A stretch of 64,000 bases of DNA from Actinomycetota bacterium (GTDB lineage Bacteria > Actinomycetota > Thermoleophilia > Gaiellales > Gaiellaceae): positions 1 to 64,000 of the forward strand of contig VAWI01000069.1 of assembly GCA_005884005.1 (NCBI GenBank), read 5' to 3'. Numbering within the stretch: the stretch's first letter is position 1; each line of letters begins with the position of its first letter. The notes below the pieces were generated by a model, which worked only from the letters and a program-made list of their open reading frames with translations, searched no databases and was not told the DNA's origin. Below are positions 50,640 to 59,348 of this stretch, piece by piece. The position numbers were made by a program, and so were the translations under genes.

Positions 50640-51233
50640 ATGGCCCGCCGCGAGTTTCCCGGGAGACGTGCTCCCACGAGCGATCCGGACTGGCTGACGC
50701 TCGGCCAGGCGGCGAAGTACCTCGGTGTTGCCCAGAGTACGATTCGCAAGTGGTCCGACCAGGGGCGCGTCCCGGCGTTCTACACGCCCGGCGGGCACCG
50801 TCGTTATCGCCGCCCTGACCTCGACAACTTCCTCAGCCGCTCCGGCCCAGGCGGCACCGCGCAGCAGGGGCCGCTCGTCTTGATCGTCGACGACGACGAG
50901 CGTGTTCGCGAGTACGTTCGTGTGAATCTCGAGATGGAGGGTTACGCGGTGCGCGAGGCCGGCAGCGCGGACGAGGGGCTGGCGGTGCTCGAGGAAGTCT
51001 CGCCCGACTTGATCCTCCTCGACGTGATGATGCCCGAGGTCGACGGGTGGGAAATGCTCCGGCGAGTCCAGGAACGGCACGGAGTCGGCGCGATCCCGGT
51101 GGTGATGTTCAGCGGGAAGGTCGACGAGCAAAACGCCGCAGAGGCGACCGCCCGGGGTGCGCAGGGGTTCCTTGGCAAGCCTTTTGATCCGCAGCAGCTG
51201 ATCGAGCACGCGAAGCAGCTGCTTCCCGCCTGA
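50640..51233 (+). CDS. Helix-turn-helix domain fused to a response-regulator receiver
   Basis: The 197-residue protein has an excisionase/MerR-type HTH at residues 18-66 (LTLGQAAKYLGVAQSTIRKW and a wing YTPGGHRRYRR). A receiver domain follows at about 78-196 with acidic residues Asp84-86, phosphoacceptor Asp128 in LILLDVMMPEVDG and Lys180 in FLGKPFD. The output domain is N-terminal, the reverse of the usual order. No histidine kinase is adjacent. The start could also be TTG 50622. It probably binds DNA in response to phosphorylation. Confidence 0.85.
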   Translation: MARREFPGRRAPTSDPDWLTLGQAAKYLGVAQSTIRKWSDQGRVPAFYTPGGHRRYRRPDLDNFLSRSGPGGTAQQGPLVLIVDDDERVREYVRVNLEMEGYAVREAGSADEGLAVLEEVSPDLILLDVMMPEVDGWEMLRRVQERHGVGAIPVVMFSGKVDEQNAAEATARGAQGFLGKPFDPQQLIEHAKQLLPA

Positions 51234-51751
51234 GTTACGACCGGCAGCTCGAGCGCTGGACCGTCCACCACCGGGTCGGTTGGCTCAACCCGTTCTTCGA
51301 GGGGCTGTCGTGGATCGGCGGCCAGGGCTTGGTCTGGCTCGCGATCGCGCTCGTCCTCGCCCTCTGGTGGCGACGGCCATGGCTCTTCCTGCAGATCGCG
51401 CTCGCCGATTTCGCCGGGCAGATGGTCTCGTACGGGCTCAAGCAGGCGCTCGGCAGGGAGCGGCCGAGCGAGGTCTACACGACCCCTAAGCCCCTCGTGC
51501 GCGCTCCGACCGACGGCTCGTTCCCGTCCGGCCACGCAACGGTCAGCTTCGCCTGCGCGACGATCCTGGCCTTCTACGCTCCGCGCGCGGCACCGGCCTT
51601 CTTCCTACTGGCGGCTGCGATCGCCTGGTCGCGCGTCTACGTCGGCGTCCACTACCCGCTCGACGTGCTCGGCGGCGCTGTCCTCGGGGTCGCGATCGCC
51701 TTGGCCCTCAGGGTCCTGGTGCGACGCGAGGCGCGCCGGCCAGGAGCCTGA
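51230..51751 (+). CDS. PAP2-family phosphatase with a probable CTG start
   Basis: The 173-residue membrane protein has the three PAP2 motifs KQALGRERPSE, FPSGHATVSF and SRVYVGVHYPLDVLGG. It probably dephosphorylates a lipid pyrophosphate or phosphatidic acid. The conserved start LSYDRQLERWTVHHRVGWLN has no ATG, GTG or TTG before it back to an in-frame TGA. The only candidate is CTG at 51230, overlapping the upstream TGA. The alternative TTG at 51329 would remove the first 33 residues. Confidence 0.85.
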   Translation: MSYDRQLERWTVHHRVGWLNPFFEGLSWIGGQGLVWLAIALVLALWWRRPWLFLQIALADFAGQMVSYGLKQALGRERPSEVYTTPKPLVRAPTDGSFPSGHATVSFACATILAFYAPRAAPAFFLLAAAIAWSRVYVGVHYPLDVLGGAVLGVAIALALRVLVRREARRPGA

Positions 51752-51754
51752 GAG

Positions 51755-52237
51755 CTATAGCTCCTCGCTGGCTGTCAGGAGCCCCGCGCCGATCACGGCG
51801 AGCGAGGCCAGCAGGCTGATCCAGATTCCAATCCCGCGTCCGCTAGCCGGAAGGAACTCGTCGGGGATCGAGATCAGGCGGATCAGGACGAAGATCGTCG
51901 AAAGCGAGCCGAGCGCGATCACGATCAGGCTCTCCGGGACCGCCGGCGGCAGCTCGATCCCGGCCTCGTGGAGCGACACCAGCGCAACGACTGCCAACCC
52001 GATGAAGAAGACAAGCTTGCCGAGCGTGCCGGTATGCCAGCCGATCACCCCGATCGTCGGACCGACGGAGCCGGAACCGGCATACCAATCGGTGAAGGCC
52101 GAGACGCTGAGCACCAGGCCGGCGATCCAGGTGGCCCGCTCGCCGAGTGCGGTCATGCCGCCGCCCGGCATCGCCTGAGCGCCGCCGACAGGCCTGCGGC
52201 TCACGCCGCCGGGAGAGAGCGGTTCCTCTGTCGCCAT
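51755..52237 (-). CDS. Small multi-spanning membrane protein
   Basis: The 160-residue protein has four predicted helices, including WIAGLVLSVSAFTDWYAGSG, LGKLVFFIGLAVVALVSL and WISLLASLAVIGAGLL. The family is not recognised. ATG 52237 (MATEEPLSPGG) is chosen over a longer frame starting near 52306. It converges on the PAP2 gene with a 3-bp gap. Confidence 0.65.
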   Translation of the reverse strand: MATEEPLSPGGVSRRPVGGAQAMPGGGMTALGERATWIAGLVLSVSAFTDWYAGSGSVGPTIGVIGWHTGTLGKLVFFIGLAVVALVSLHEAGIELPPAVPESLIVIALGSLSTIFVLIRLISIPDEFLPASGRGIGIWISLLASLAVIGAGLLTASEEL

Positions 52238-52296
52238 GGTGGAAGTATGTGCATCTTCGTGGTTAGATTCACACGTTGCCGATCTAGGGGGTCGGG

Positions 52297-52518
52297 ATGA
52301 CCGCATCCCGGAAGAGTCCGACCGCAGCCGCCGACGGCGACGTAATCCCGCTTTCTGCCGCCGGCGATCATGTGAAAGGGGAGTTCCGCTGCGCTGAGTG
52401 CGGATATGCGATCACGGTCTGCCGGAAACTGCCTCCGTGCGCGATGTGCGGCTGCGAGTCGTGGCAGGCGGGCCTGTGGCGGCCGTTCAGACGGGCGCTG
52501 GAAACGTCCACGTTTTAG
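52297..52518 (+). CDS. Small zinc-ribbon protein
   Basis: The 73-residue protein has FRCAECGYAITVCRKLPPCA followed by MCGCESW. The two CxxC-type knuckles look like a rubredoxin-like or zinc-ribbon fold. The function is unknown. Its TAG stop (52516-52518) is the end of the following family B repeat. Confidence 0.65.
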   Translation: MTASRKSPTAAADGDVIPLSAAGDHVKGEFRCAECGYAITVCRKLPPCAMCGCESWQAGLWRPFRRALETSTF

Positions 52519-52689
52519 GAGGGCTTGGCGAAACGCAGTCTGTGCCGTCGGGCCGCGCTGCTCGCTACCGGCTCCGCCTTGGTATCGCAGTCGCGCCCGT
52601 AGCATTTAGCTACGAACACCTCCCTGCTTTCTTGCCTCGGAACGACCATCGCGCCCCGACGACGAGCGGCGTTCCACCAAGCCCTCCTA
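52516..52689. repeat. Repeat family B, copy 2
   Basis: This 174-bp element has perfect ends TAGGAGGGCTTGG and its complement. The inner hairpin is CGTAGC-ATTTA-GCTACG, which replaces the different but equally paired stem of copy 1. It sits exactly between two convergent genes. Its left TAG stops the zinc-ribbon gene and its right CTA stops the gene on the other strand. Confidence 0.85.
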
Positions 52690-52917
52690 GAGGCCAAACA
52701 GCCTCTGCACCTGGTGCCACATGGCGATGCTCAGGTAGATGCTGAGCACGAGCAGGGCCAGCACGATCAGCCAGAAGCGAACGTTCGCCGCGCGCCGCTC
52801 GCGGGTACGCCGGAGGCGGGCCTCGCGTTTCGCCCGTTGGCGCCGGTATTCGCGACGGACGACGCCCGGGTCATATACGGGCACGTCCGGCGGCATCTTC
52901 CGTGCGGGCTCCGCCAT
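52687..52917 (-). CDS. Small basic single-pass membrane protein
   Basis: The 76-residue protein has a long basic helix-like segment (REYRRQRAKREARLRRTRER) and one C-terminal membrane helix (FWLIVLALLVLSIYLSIAMW). The family is unknown. The stop codon TAG belongs to the family B repeat. Confidence 0.6.
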   Translation of the reverse strand: MAEPARKMPPDVPVYDPGVVRREYRRQRAKREARLRRTRERRAANVRFWLIVLALLVLSIYLSIAMWHQVQRLFGL

Positions 52918-52928
52918 CCGCGCAAGTT

Positions 52929-52964
52929 TAGTGGTCTGATCGGCGACGTTCGCCGGCGACCACC
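52929..52964. repeat. Short copy of repeat family A
   Basis: TAGTGGTCTGATCGGCGACG matches the family A end and closes as a hairpin: TGGTC/GACCA and CGGCGA/TCGCCG. It lies between two divergent genes, 54 bp before the GAF-phosphatase start. Confidence 0.6.
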
Positions 52965-53018
52965 AGTGACCGGCAGAACTCCGGCGCGCTCTGCCGCCAT
53001 ACTTTGCGGCGGGGGACG

Positions 53019-55688
53019 ATGAGCATCGAACCGGGCCGAACGACGGGGACAGCGCAGGACGCGACGGCGCTCAAGTCGCTGACGGCCGCGTTGCGGCGGC
53101 TGGCGGAGGGAAGCTCTCTGGAGGAGGCGCTGGGGGCGATCGCCGACGCTGCTGCTGCTGCCACGGCGGCCGAAGTCGCAGTCGTGCGCGTGCTCGACGA
53201 GACGGGCCGTTCGCTCGAGGCTCGCGCGGTCTCGGCCTCGTCGACGTCCGTCGCCGCTGAGCTCCAGGGCTCGCGGATGGCGACTTCCGCCGACGGTGAC
53301 GCCCTGCGCTCGACTGGGCACCGGCTCGGGCTCGGCGTTGCCCTCGGGCTGCCGATCGCCCTCCGGGATCGGGAGCTCGGCCGGCTTGAGCTTTTCAGAC
53401 GCGCAGAGCCCTTCACGGCGGCGGAGGAAAGCCTCGGGCGGCTGGCGGCCGAGCACGCCGCAGTGGCGCTCGCGAGCTTGGGTGGAAACGGAAAGAGCGC
53501 CCCGCCCCTTCCCGCCCGCGACCTGCTACGTCTCGGCGGCGACGCGCTCGCGACCGGCCTTGACGAGCAGCGCACGGCGGAGGAGATCGCGCGGCTGGCG
53601 GCGCAGGCAAGCGGCGCCGTGGGCGCCGTTGTCTGGCGGTTCGCCGACGACCTGCAGCCGTACGTCGCCGGTTCTTTCGGCGCTGAGGGGCAGGACGGGC
53701 GCGACGTCGTCGAAGCAATCGCGGCGCGCGCGGCCTTTACCGTCACCTCAGGCTCGTGGGTCCTGCTGCTCGGACAGCCCCCGTCGGGCGCCCTCCAGCT
53801 CCGCTTCGAGCAGCCGCTCGTCCCCTCCGACGAGGTGCTCGACGCACTGACGACGTTCGCGGCGCGCGCGGCGCACGCTCTGCGCTCGAGCGAGCGGGCG
53901 CAGCGGCAGTCTGTGGAGCTGGAGCGCAGCCGCGCGCTCGTGGCCGTCGTCGGCCAGGCGATCGCGCAGCTCTCCCTGGCCCACACGCTCGAGACCGCGA
54001 TCGAGCGGATCGCGGAGCTGCTGGGCGCCGAGCGGCTCGCCGTCTATCTGCTCGAGCCAGACGAAGGGCGTCTGCTCGAGGCCGCTGGCCGCGGACTCGC
54101 GGGGCCGCATACCCGTGTCGCCGAGCGTCTGATCGACCTCGCTCGCGGACCACGCGGACACGAGGCGATGCTGATCGACGACGCGAGGTCAGATTTCCGC
54201 CTGGCCTCAGTTCGCGAGCAGCTCACAGAAACCGGGATCGAGGCCGCCGTCGGGTTGCCCCTTCGCGTCCGCGAGGACTTGATCGGCCTGCTCGCCGTCT
54301 ATCCGCCCAGCGGGCGCACCCTGACGCCGGACGAGCTCGCGCTGGTGACTGCGCTCGCCGCGCAGCTCGCTGTCGCCGTCCAGAACGCGCGCCTCCACGA
54401 GCAGGTGAAACGGCGCGAGGCCGAGCGACGCGAGGCGCTCGAGGCGGAGCAGCAGGCGTCCCGGACGCTGCGCTCCCTCTACGAGATCTCGCGGACATTT
54501 GCCCAGAGCCTCTCGTTGGAGACGACACTCGAGGCGCTCGTGCGGACGTTCGCAGAGCTGCTCGTGCTCGACGCAGTCGGGATCCGGATGCCCGACGAGC
54601 GCGGCGAGGCACTCGTCACGCAGGCCCTGCACGTTCGTGACGAGCGGATGACCGAGGCGGTCAAGACGATCCTCTTGCGGCCCCAGCCGTTGTCGCCGCG
54701 GCTTCGCAGCCTCTTCGCCGGTGGGCGACCGTTCATGCTCGATCCCGGAATCGCCCACGAGCTTGGGGGCGCGTATGGGCTGCTGGTCCCCTTCCTCGAG
54801 CGCGGCTCGACGACGGCGATCGTTCCGGTCTCGACGCCGGCGGAGGTGCTGGGCACTCTCACGCTGCTCTCGCTCGATCCCGGCAGACCGCTCGGCCAAG
54901 CCGACCTCGAGCTGGCGCTCTCGGTGGCGGGCCAGGCGGCGCTCGCGCTCGAGAATGCACGGCTCTATCAGCAGCAGAAGCGCTTCTCGGACACGATGCA
55001 GAGGTCGCTGCTCCCCCGGGTGTATCCGAAGATCGAGGGCCTCGAGCTCGGCGATGTCTACGAATCCTCGGCGCGTCTAGATGTCGGCGGAGATGTCTAC
55101 GACTTCCTCAGGCTCGATGACGGGCGGCTCGCGGTCACGCTCGGAGACGTAACGGGACACGGAATCGACGCAGCGGCAGACATGGCGATGGCGAAGTTCG
55201 TCTTTCGCTCGCTGGCGCGCGAGCACCCCGAGCCGGGCGACTTTCTCGCGGCCGCGAACGAGGTCGTCGTCGGCGAGGTCGCGCTGAGCAAGTTCATCAC
55301 GATGCTCTACCTCACCGTCGATCCTGCAACCGGCGCAGTTGCCTGCGGCTGCGCGGGGCACCCCTGGCCGCGTCTCGTGACCCCGGCCGGCGACGTCACC
55401 GCCCTCGAGGCAGGTGGGCTCGCGCTCGGAGTCGACGCCGGACAGAGCTACAACGAGTTGCGTGAGCAGCTTCCCGTGGGAGGTGCGCTCGTCCTCTACA
55501 CGGATGGTGTGATCGAGGCTCGGCGAAGCGGCGAGCCCTACGGCGACGAGCGGCTCGACGCCCTGATCGCAGCGCACGCCGGACTGCCTGCGGCAGAGCT
55601 GGCGCGGGCCCTAGTCGACGACTGCCGCGCTTTCACGGGCGGCGATCTCACGGACGACTGCGCAGTCGTAGTCATTCGCAGGACTTGA
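53019..55688 (+). CDS. Multi-GAF sensor PP2C-type serine phosphatase (RsbU/SpoIIE type)
   Basis: The 889-residue protein has about four GAF-like sensory domains in series (about 15-155, 165-290, 315-460 and 480-640). Short coiled-coil linkers such as KRREAERREALEAEQQASRT separate them. A C-terminal SpoIIE phosphatase domain follows with QRSLLPRVYPKIEG, DVGGDVYDF, GDVTGHGIDAAADMAM and VLYTDGVIEAR, which bind two metals. Such proteins activate anti-anti-sigma factors in stress signalling, but no sigma-factor partner genes are in the window. ATG 53019 has GGGGGA upstream. Confidence 0.9.
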   Translation: MSIEPGRTTGTAQDATALKSLTAALRRLAEGSSLEEALGAIADAAAAATAAEVAVVRVLDETGRSLEARAVSASSTSVAAELQGSRMATSADGDALRSTGHRLGLGVALGLPIALRDRELGRLELFRRAEPFTAAEESLGRLAAEHAAVALASLGGNGKSAPPLPARDLLRLGGDALATGLDEQRTAEEIARLAAQASGAVGAVVWRFADDLQPYVAGSFGAEGQDGRDVVEAIAARAAFTVTSGSWVLLLGQPPSGALQLRFEQPLVPSDEVLDALTTFAARAAHALRSSERAQRQSVELERSRALVAVVGQAIAQLSLAHTLETAIERIAELLGAERLAVYLLEPDEGRLLEAAGRGLAGPHTRVAERLIDLARGPRGHEAMLIDDARSDFRLASVREQLTETGIEAAVGLPLRVREDLIGLLAVYPPSGRTLTPDELALVTALAAQLAVAVQNARLHEQVKRREAERREALEAEQQASRTLRSLYEISRTFAQSLSLETTLEALVRTFAELLVLDAVGIRMPDERGEALVTQALHVRDERMTEAVKTILLRPQPLSPRLRSLFAGGRPFMLDPGIAHELGGAYGLLVPFLERGSTTAIVPVSTPAEVLGTLTLLSLDPGRPLGQADLELALSVAGQAALALENARLYQQQKRFSDTMQRSLLPRVYPKIEGLELGDVYESSARLDVGGDVYDFLRLDDGRLAVTLGDVTGHGIDAAADMAMAKFVFRSLAREHPEPGDFLAAANEVVVGEVALSKFITMLYLTVDPATGAVACGCAGHPWPRLVTPAGDVTALEAGGLALGVDAGQSYNELREQLPVGGALVLYTDGVIEARRSGEPYGDERLDALIAAHAGLPAAELARALVDDCRAFTGGDLTDDCAVVVIRRT

Positions 55689-56452
55689 CGCACCTTCGAC
55701 GCGGCGCCCGCGTGCTGCGAATCGGCCATCGTGGCGCCGCGGCCCTTGAGCGCGAGAACACGCTGGCGGCATTCCAGCGGGCGAACGAGGTCGGCGTGGA
55801 CTTCGTCGAGTTCGACGTCCTCGACCTCGCGGACGGCACACTCGTGCTCGCCCATTCGGATGATCTCCTAGAAGTCAGCCACGGCCTAGTCGCCGGCCGG
55901 GTCCGGCCGCTGCGGCTCGAGGAGCTTCGGGAGGTCGCCCCTGAGCTGCCGACCTTAGACGAGGCGCTCGAGTTTCTCTCCACGGTCGGAGTCGGGCTCC
56001 AGGCCGACGTCAAATCCCGTCGGCACGGGCGCGAGATTGCCGCCGCGTTACGTCGGCACGGCCTGGTCGAGCGTGCGGTGGCAAGCTCATTCTGGAGGAC
56101 CGCGCTCCGCGACCTGCGGGCGGAGGAGCCACGACTGGCCCTCGGGATCACCTACCCGGAGGATCGACGCAGACTTGCACGCCGGCGACTCCTGGCGCCG
56201 CTCGTCCCGCCAGCAGTCGGCCTGCTCGGACGAGCGCTGCCGCGTCGACTCCCTCGCTGGCTCGACTCGGCGGGCGCGACCGTCGCGATGCTTCACTACG
56301 CCGTCCTTTCGCAAGCGGCAGTCGCGCGATGTCATGAGAGGGGCGCCGCCGTTTGGGTCTGGACCATCAACGAGCCCGAGCTGCTGGAGCAGGTCGTCGC
56401 GCTCGGCGCCGACGGCGTGATCAGCGACGATCCGCGGCTCTTCCTACAATGA
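55685..56452 (+). CDS. Glycerophosphodiester phosphodiesterase
   Basis: The 255-residue TIM-barrel enzyme has RIGHRGAAALERENTLAAF with the catalytic His-Arg and Glu, VEFDVLDLADGTLVLAHSDD, and the C-terminal INEPELLEQVVALGADGVIS. It hydrolyses deacylated phospholipids. TTG 55685 overlaps the phosphatase stop by 4 bp, and the stop overlaps the next ATG. Confidence 0.92.
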   Translation: MTHLRRGARVLRIGHRGAAALERENTLAAFQRANEVGVDFVEFDVLDLADGTLVLAHSDDLLEVSHGLVAGRVRPLRLEELREVAPELPTLDEALEFLSTVGVGLQADVKSRRHGREIAAALRRHGLVERAVASSFWRTALRDLRAEEPRLALGITYPEDRRRLARRRLLAPLVPPAVGLLGRALPRRLPRWLDSAGATVAMLHYAVLSQAAVARCHERGAAVWVWTINEPELLEQVVALGADGVISDDPRLFLQ

Positions 56453-57471
56453 CTCGCGTGAGACGCGGTGCGCTCGCAGGGATTTTCGCGCTTGCGCTTG
56501 CTGTTGCAGGTCTTCTCGCGGCTGCGGTCGCCTCGGGCGCGCGACCGCTCTCGGTTCTGACGACGACGGGAACCACCGGCGCCACGACCACGACGCCGGC
56601 GCCCTCGATCGCGGCCGGCGTCACGATCGGAGGAGTCCCGGTCGGAGGGCTGACCGCGGCTGACGCTTACGATGCGGTCAACGAGTCGTTCTCGCAGCCG
56701 CTCGTCATCATCGTTGCGGCCCACCGACTCGCACCTCAACCCGCAAACCTCGGCGCCGTGGCCCGGATCGGCGAAGCGGTCGCCAGAGCGGGAAGCGCTC
56801 TGCCGGGAGCGCAAGTCCCGCTCGCAGTCTCGGTCAACCGAGCCCGGGTTCGTGCGTATGTCGGTGTGCTCGCGAAGCGGTTCGATGCGCAACCGGTCGA
56901 CGCGCGGCTCTTCCTCCGGAACCTCCGCCCCTGGATCGCGAAGCCGGTCGTCGGCCTCGCGATCTACCGCGCCCGGGCGGAGGTGGCAATCGTCAGCGCG
57001 TTACTCGGCAATAAGCGTGGCCCCCTGCGGCTCCGCCAGAAGGTGGTTCCGCCGACAACAACGCGGGTTAATTTCGGCCCCGTGATCGTGATCCGGCGAG
57101 GTTCCAACCGGCTCTATCTGTATCGGGGAATGCGGCTCTGGCGGATGTTCCCGGTGGCGACCGGCCAGGCGAGCTACCCGACCCCGCTCGGTCGGTTCCA
57201 GATTGTCGTCAAGTGGAGGAACCCGTGGTGGTACCCACCGAGTTCCCCCTGGGCTCAGGGACTCAAGCCGGTTCCTCCGGGGCCGGGCAACCCGCTCGGG
57301 ACGCGGTGGATGGGCCTGAGCGCGCCCGGCGTGGGTATTCACGGAACGCCCGATGCCGCCTCGATCGGCTACTCCGCCTCGCACGGCTGCATTCGGATGC
57401 GGATTTCCGAGGCCGAGTGGCTGTTTCGGCAGGTTCGCATCGGCACCACGGTTTTCATCGTTTCGGCATGA
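56449..57471 (+). CDS. L,D-transpeptidase (YkuD family)
   Basis: The 340-residue protein has a signal anchor (residues 7-28). A PG4-like middle domain begins at VTIGGVPVGGLTAADAYDAV. The C-terminal YkuD domain has the active-site HGTPDAASIGYSASHGCIRM, where the Cys attacks the peptide. It forms 3-3 cross-links in peptidoglycan. ATG 56449 overlaps the GDPD stop. Confidence 0.93.
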   Translation: MTRVRRGALAGIFALALAVAGLLAAAVASGARPLSVLTTTGTTGATTTTPAPSIAAGVTIGGVPVGGLTAADAYDAVNESFSQPLVIIVAAHRLAPQPANLGAVARIGEAVARAGSALPGAQVPLAVSVNRARVRAYVGVLAKRFDAQPVDARLFLRNLRPWIAKPVVGLAIYRARAEVAIVSALLGNKRGPLRLRQKVVPPTTTRVNFGPVIVIRRGSNRLYLYRGMRLWRMFPVATGQASYPTPLGRFQIVVKWRNPWWYPPSSPWAQGLKPVPPGPGNPLGTRWMGLSAPGVGIHGTPDAASIGYSASHGCIRMRISEAEWLFRQVRIGTTVFIVSA

Positions 57472-57530
57472 GCCTTCCAAACCCGGCTTGTGGAATCGGC
57501 GTGGTTGCGGAACAAACTGGGGGTCGTATG

Positions 57531-57584
57531 AGCGGTTGCTTGCGATGCCGACCTGGAGGCCGTAGCGGCTTTGCCGCTGCGGCC
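57531..57584 (+). repeat. Repeat family C, second intergenic copy
   Basis: GCTTGCGATGCCGACCTGGA leads into a perfect-length hairpin, GGCCGTAGCGGC-TTT-GCCGCTGCGGCC (57558-57584). The 12-3-12 layout, the single G-U wobble at stem position 6 and the TTT loop match the copy at 14741-14767. The first hairpin is degenerate here. Direct repeats CCAAACCCGGCT flank the region (57478 and 57587). The whole 163-bp spacer (57472-57634) has no gene. Confidence 0.75.
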
Positions 57585-57634
57585 GTCCAAACCCGGCTGA
57601 GGGAACAGCCTCCCCCAGGGAGGGCCGACGCGGT

Positions 57635-58174
57635 ATGAGCATGCGCCCGGTTCGTCTCGCTTTGCAGGCGCTCGCGCTGGCGGGAGTTGCGGGACTCCTT
57701 GCCCTGCTCATATGGAAGCTGACGCACGATCCCGGCGGCGGCGTCGCGGCTCAGCTCTCCCAGGGCAAGCGACCGACCGCGCCCAACTTCACGCTCCCAC
57801 GGCTTGACGGGGACGGAACGGTTGACCTCGCCGCGATCAAAAAGCCACGCGTGCTCGACTTCTTCGCCTCCTGGTGCTACGCGTGCCCTCGCGAGTCGCA
57901 GCGGCTCGAGCGCTATTCGCACAAATACGGCAACGAAATCGCCTTCGTCGGCGTCAACACCGACGACTTCAGCGCTGACGCGAAGCGGTACGTGCGCCGC
58001 TACGGCCTCACCTACACGATCGTTCGCGAGCAGGGCCGCAAGGTGCTGAACGCCTGGGGCGGCCTGCCGATCCCCCGCATCTTCTTCATCGACCGCAACG
58101 GCAAGGTGGTCGGACAGATGCAGGCCGAAGAGGATCTGCCACGGTTTCTGAAGCAGCTCACGGCCAAGGCATGA
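57635..58174 (+). CDS. TlpA/ResA-type thiol-disulphide oxidoreductase
   Basis: The 179-residue protein has an N-terminal membrane anchor (about 9-28). The thioredoxin domain carries the redox motif FASWCYACPRES and the cis-Pro segment LPIPRIFFIDRNG. It would reduce apocytochrome c thiols outside the cytoplasm. It is coupled to CcmH and CcdA, which supports that role. Confidence 0.93.
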   Translation: MSMRPVRLALQALALAGVAGLLALLIWKLTHDPGGGVAAQLSQGKRPTAPNFTLPRLDGDGTVDLAAIKKPRVLDFFASWCYACPRESQRLERYSHKYGNEIAFVGVNTDDFSADAKRYVRRYGLTYTIVREQGRKVLNAWGGLPIPRIFFIDRNGKVVGQMQAEEDLPRFLKQLTAKA

Positions 58175-58638
58175 TGCGGCTTGCTCTTCTTGGCGCGGTG
58201 GCGCTCCTGCTCGCGCCGGCCGCGCTCGCGAGCGAGCGCCATCCGACGCTGAACGAGCTCGAGAACGAGGTCATGTGCCCCGTGTGCAATACGACGCTCG
58301 CGCAGTCGAACTCGGATGCTGCCAAGGCGATCGAGCGCGAGATCCAAGACAAGATCGCCGCGGGGTGGACAAAGACCCAGATCAAGGACTTTCTTATCCA
58401 GCAGTACGGCGAGTCGATCCTCGCCGCGCCGCCGAAGCACGGCTTCAACCTGCTGGCCTGGTTGCTTCCGCTCGTCGGCATCGGCCTCGCGGCTGCGGTG
58501 CTCGGCTTGGCCGCTTGGGGGTGGACCCGGGGGAGAGCTGATCCCATGCCCGACGGCGTGCAGTCGTCCAACGGCCAAGGGCCCACCGATCCGTACTTCG
58601 AGCGGCGGGTGGACGAAGAGCTCTCCCGGTTCGAGTAA
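58171..58638 (+). CDS. ccmH: Cytochrome c maturation protein CcmH
   Basis: The 155-residue protein has a signal helix, the redox motif MCPVCNTTLAQSNSDAA, a three-helix domain and a C-terminal membrane helix (LLAWLLPLVGIGLAAAVLGL). It handles haem-binding cysteines during cytochrome c assembly. It overlaps the upstream TlpA gene by 4 bp and CcdA by one base. Other ccm genes are not in the window. Confidence 0.92.
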   Translation: MMRLALLGAVALLLAPAALASERHPTLNELENEVMCPVCNTTLAQSNSDAAKAIEREIQDKIAAGWTKTQIKDFLIQQYGESILAAPPKHGFNLLAWLLPLVGIGLAAAVLGLAAWGWTRGRADPMPDGVQSSNGQGPTDPYFERRVDEELSRFE

Positions 58639-59348
58639 TGGCGGGGCAGATCCCGGTGGCCTTCCTCGCGGGGCTGGTGTCGTTCATCGCTCCGTGCGTG
58701 CTGCCGCTTGTTCCGGGTTACCTGTCAGCGGTTTCTGCGGTCGAGGCAGGACGGCTCGGGGAGGCCGGAACGACCAGGCGAGTCTTCCTCGCCAGCCTCC
58801 CGTTCGTGGCCGGCTTCACAGTCCTTTTCGTCGCGCTCGGCGCGGGGGCGGGTCTCGTCGGCAACGCCGTCTCGCTGAACTCGACGCGGGTGCAGGCTGT
58901 GGCAGGCTTCGTCGTGGTCGTCTTCGGGCTCGCGTTCGCCGGCCTTCTGCCGTTTCCCGAGCGTCTCGTTGCGCCCGGACTCGTCGGCGGCGCGAGGCGT
59001 CGCGGGTCGGGAGCGCTACTCGGAGCCGCGTTCGCGGTCTGCGCTGCGCCCTGCATGGGCCCCGTTCTCGGGACAATTCTCGTCCTTGCCGGCTCGACGA
59101 CCACGGTTGCGCGCGGCTCCGTCTTGTTGCTTGCCTACTCGCTTGGCCTCGCGCTGCCCTTCGTCTTGACCGGAATCGCGTTCTCGCACGTGATGGGACC
59201 CTTCCGGTGGCTTCGCGATCACTACGTCGCGATCCGAACAGTCAGCGGCACTCTGCTGGTCGGGATCGGCCTGCTGCTCTTCTTCGACCGAATCTGGTGG
59301 CTGAGCGTCGGCTTCAACCGAGCGCTCGATGCGGCCGGGCTGCACTAG
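58638..59348 (+). CDS. ccdA: CcdA-type transmembrane electron carrier
   Basis: The 236-residue protein has six membrane helices and the two conserved cysteines in FIAPCVLPLVPGYL and CAAPCMGPVLG. It passes electrons from cytoplasmic thioredoxin to the extracytoplasmic TlpA and CcmH. The TAATG overlap shows coupling. Confidence 0.93.
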   Translation: MAGQIPVAFLAGLVSFIAPCVLPLVPGYLSAVSAVEAGRLGEAGTTRRVFLASLPFVAGFTVLFVALGAGAGLVGNAVSLNSTRVQAVAGFVVVVFGLAFAGLLPFPERLVAPGLVGGARRRGSGALLGAAFAVCAAPCMGPVLGTILVLAGSTTTVARGSVLLLAYSLGLALPFVLTGIAFSHVMGPFRWLRDHYVAIRTVSGTLLVGIGLLLFFDRIWWLSVGFNRALDAAGLH

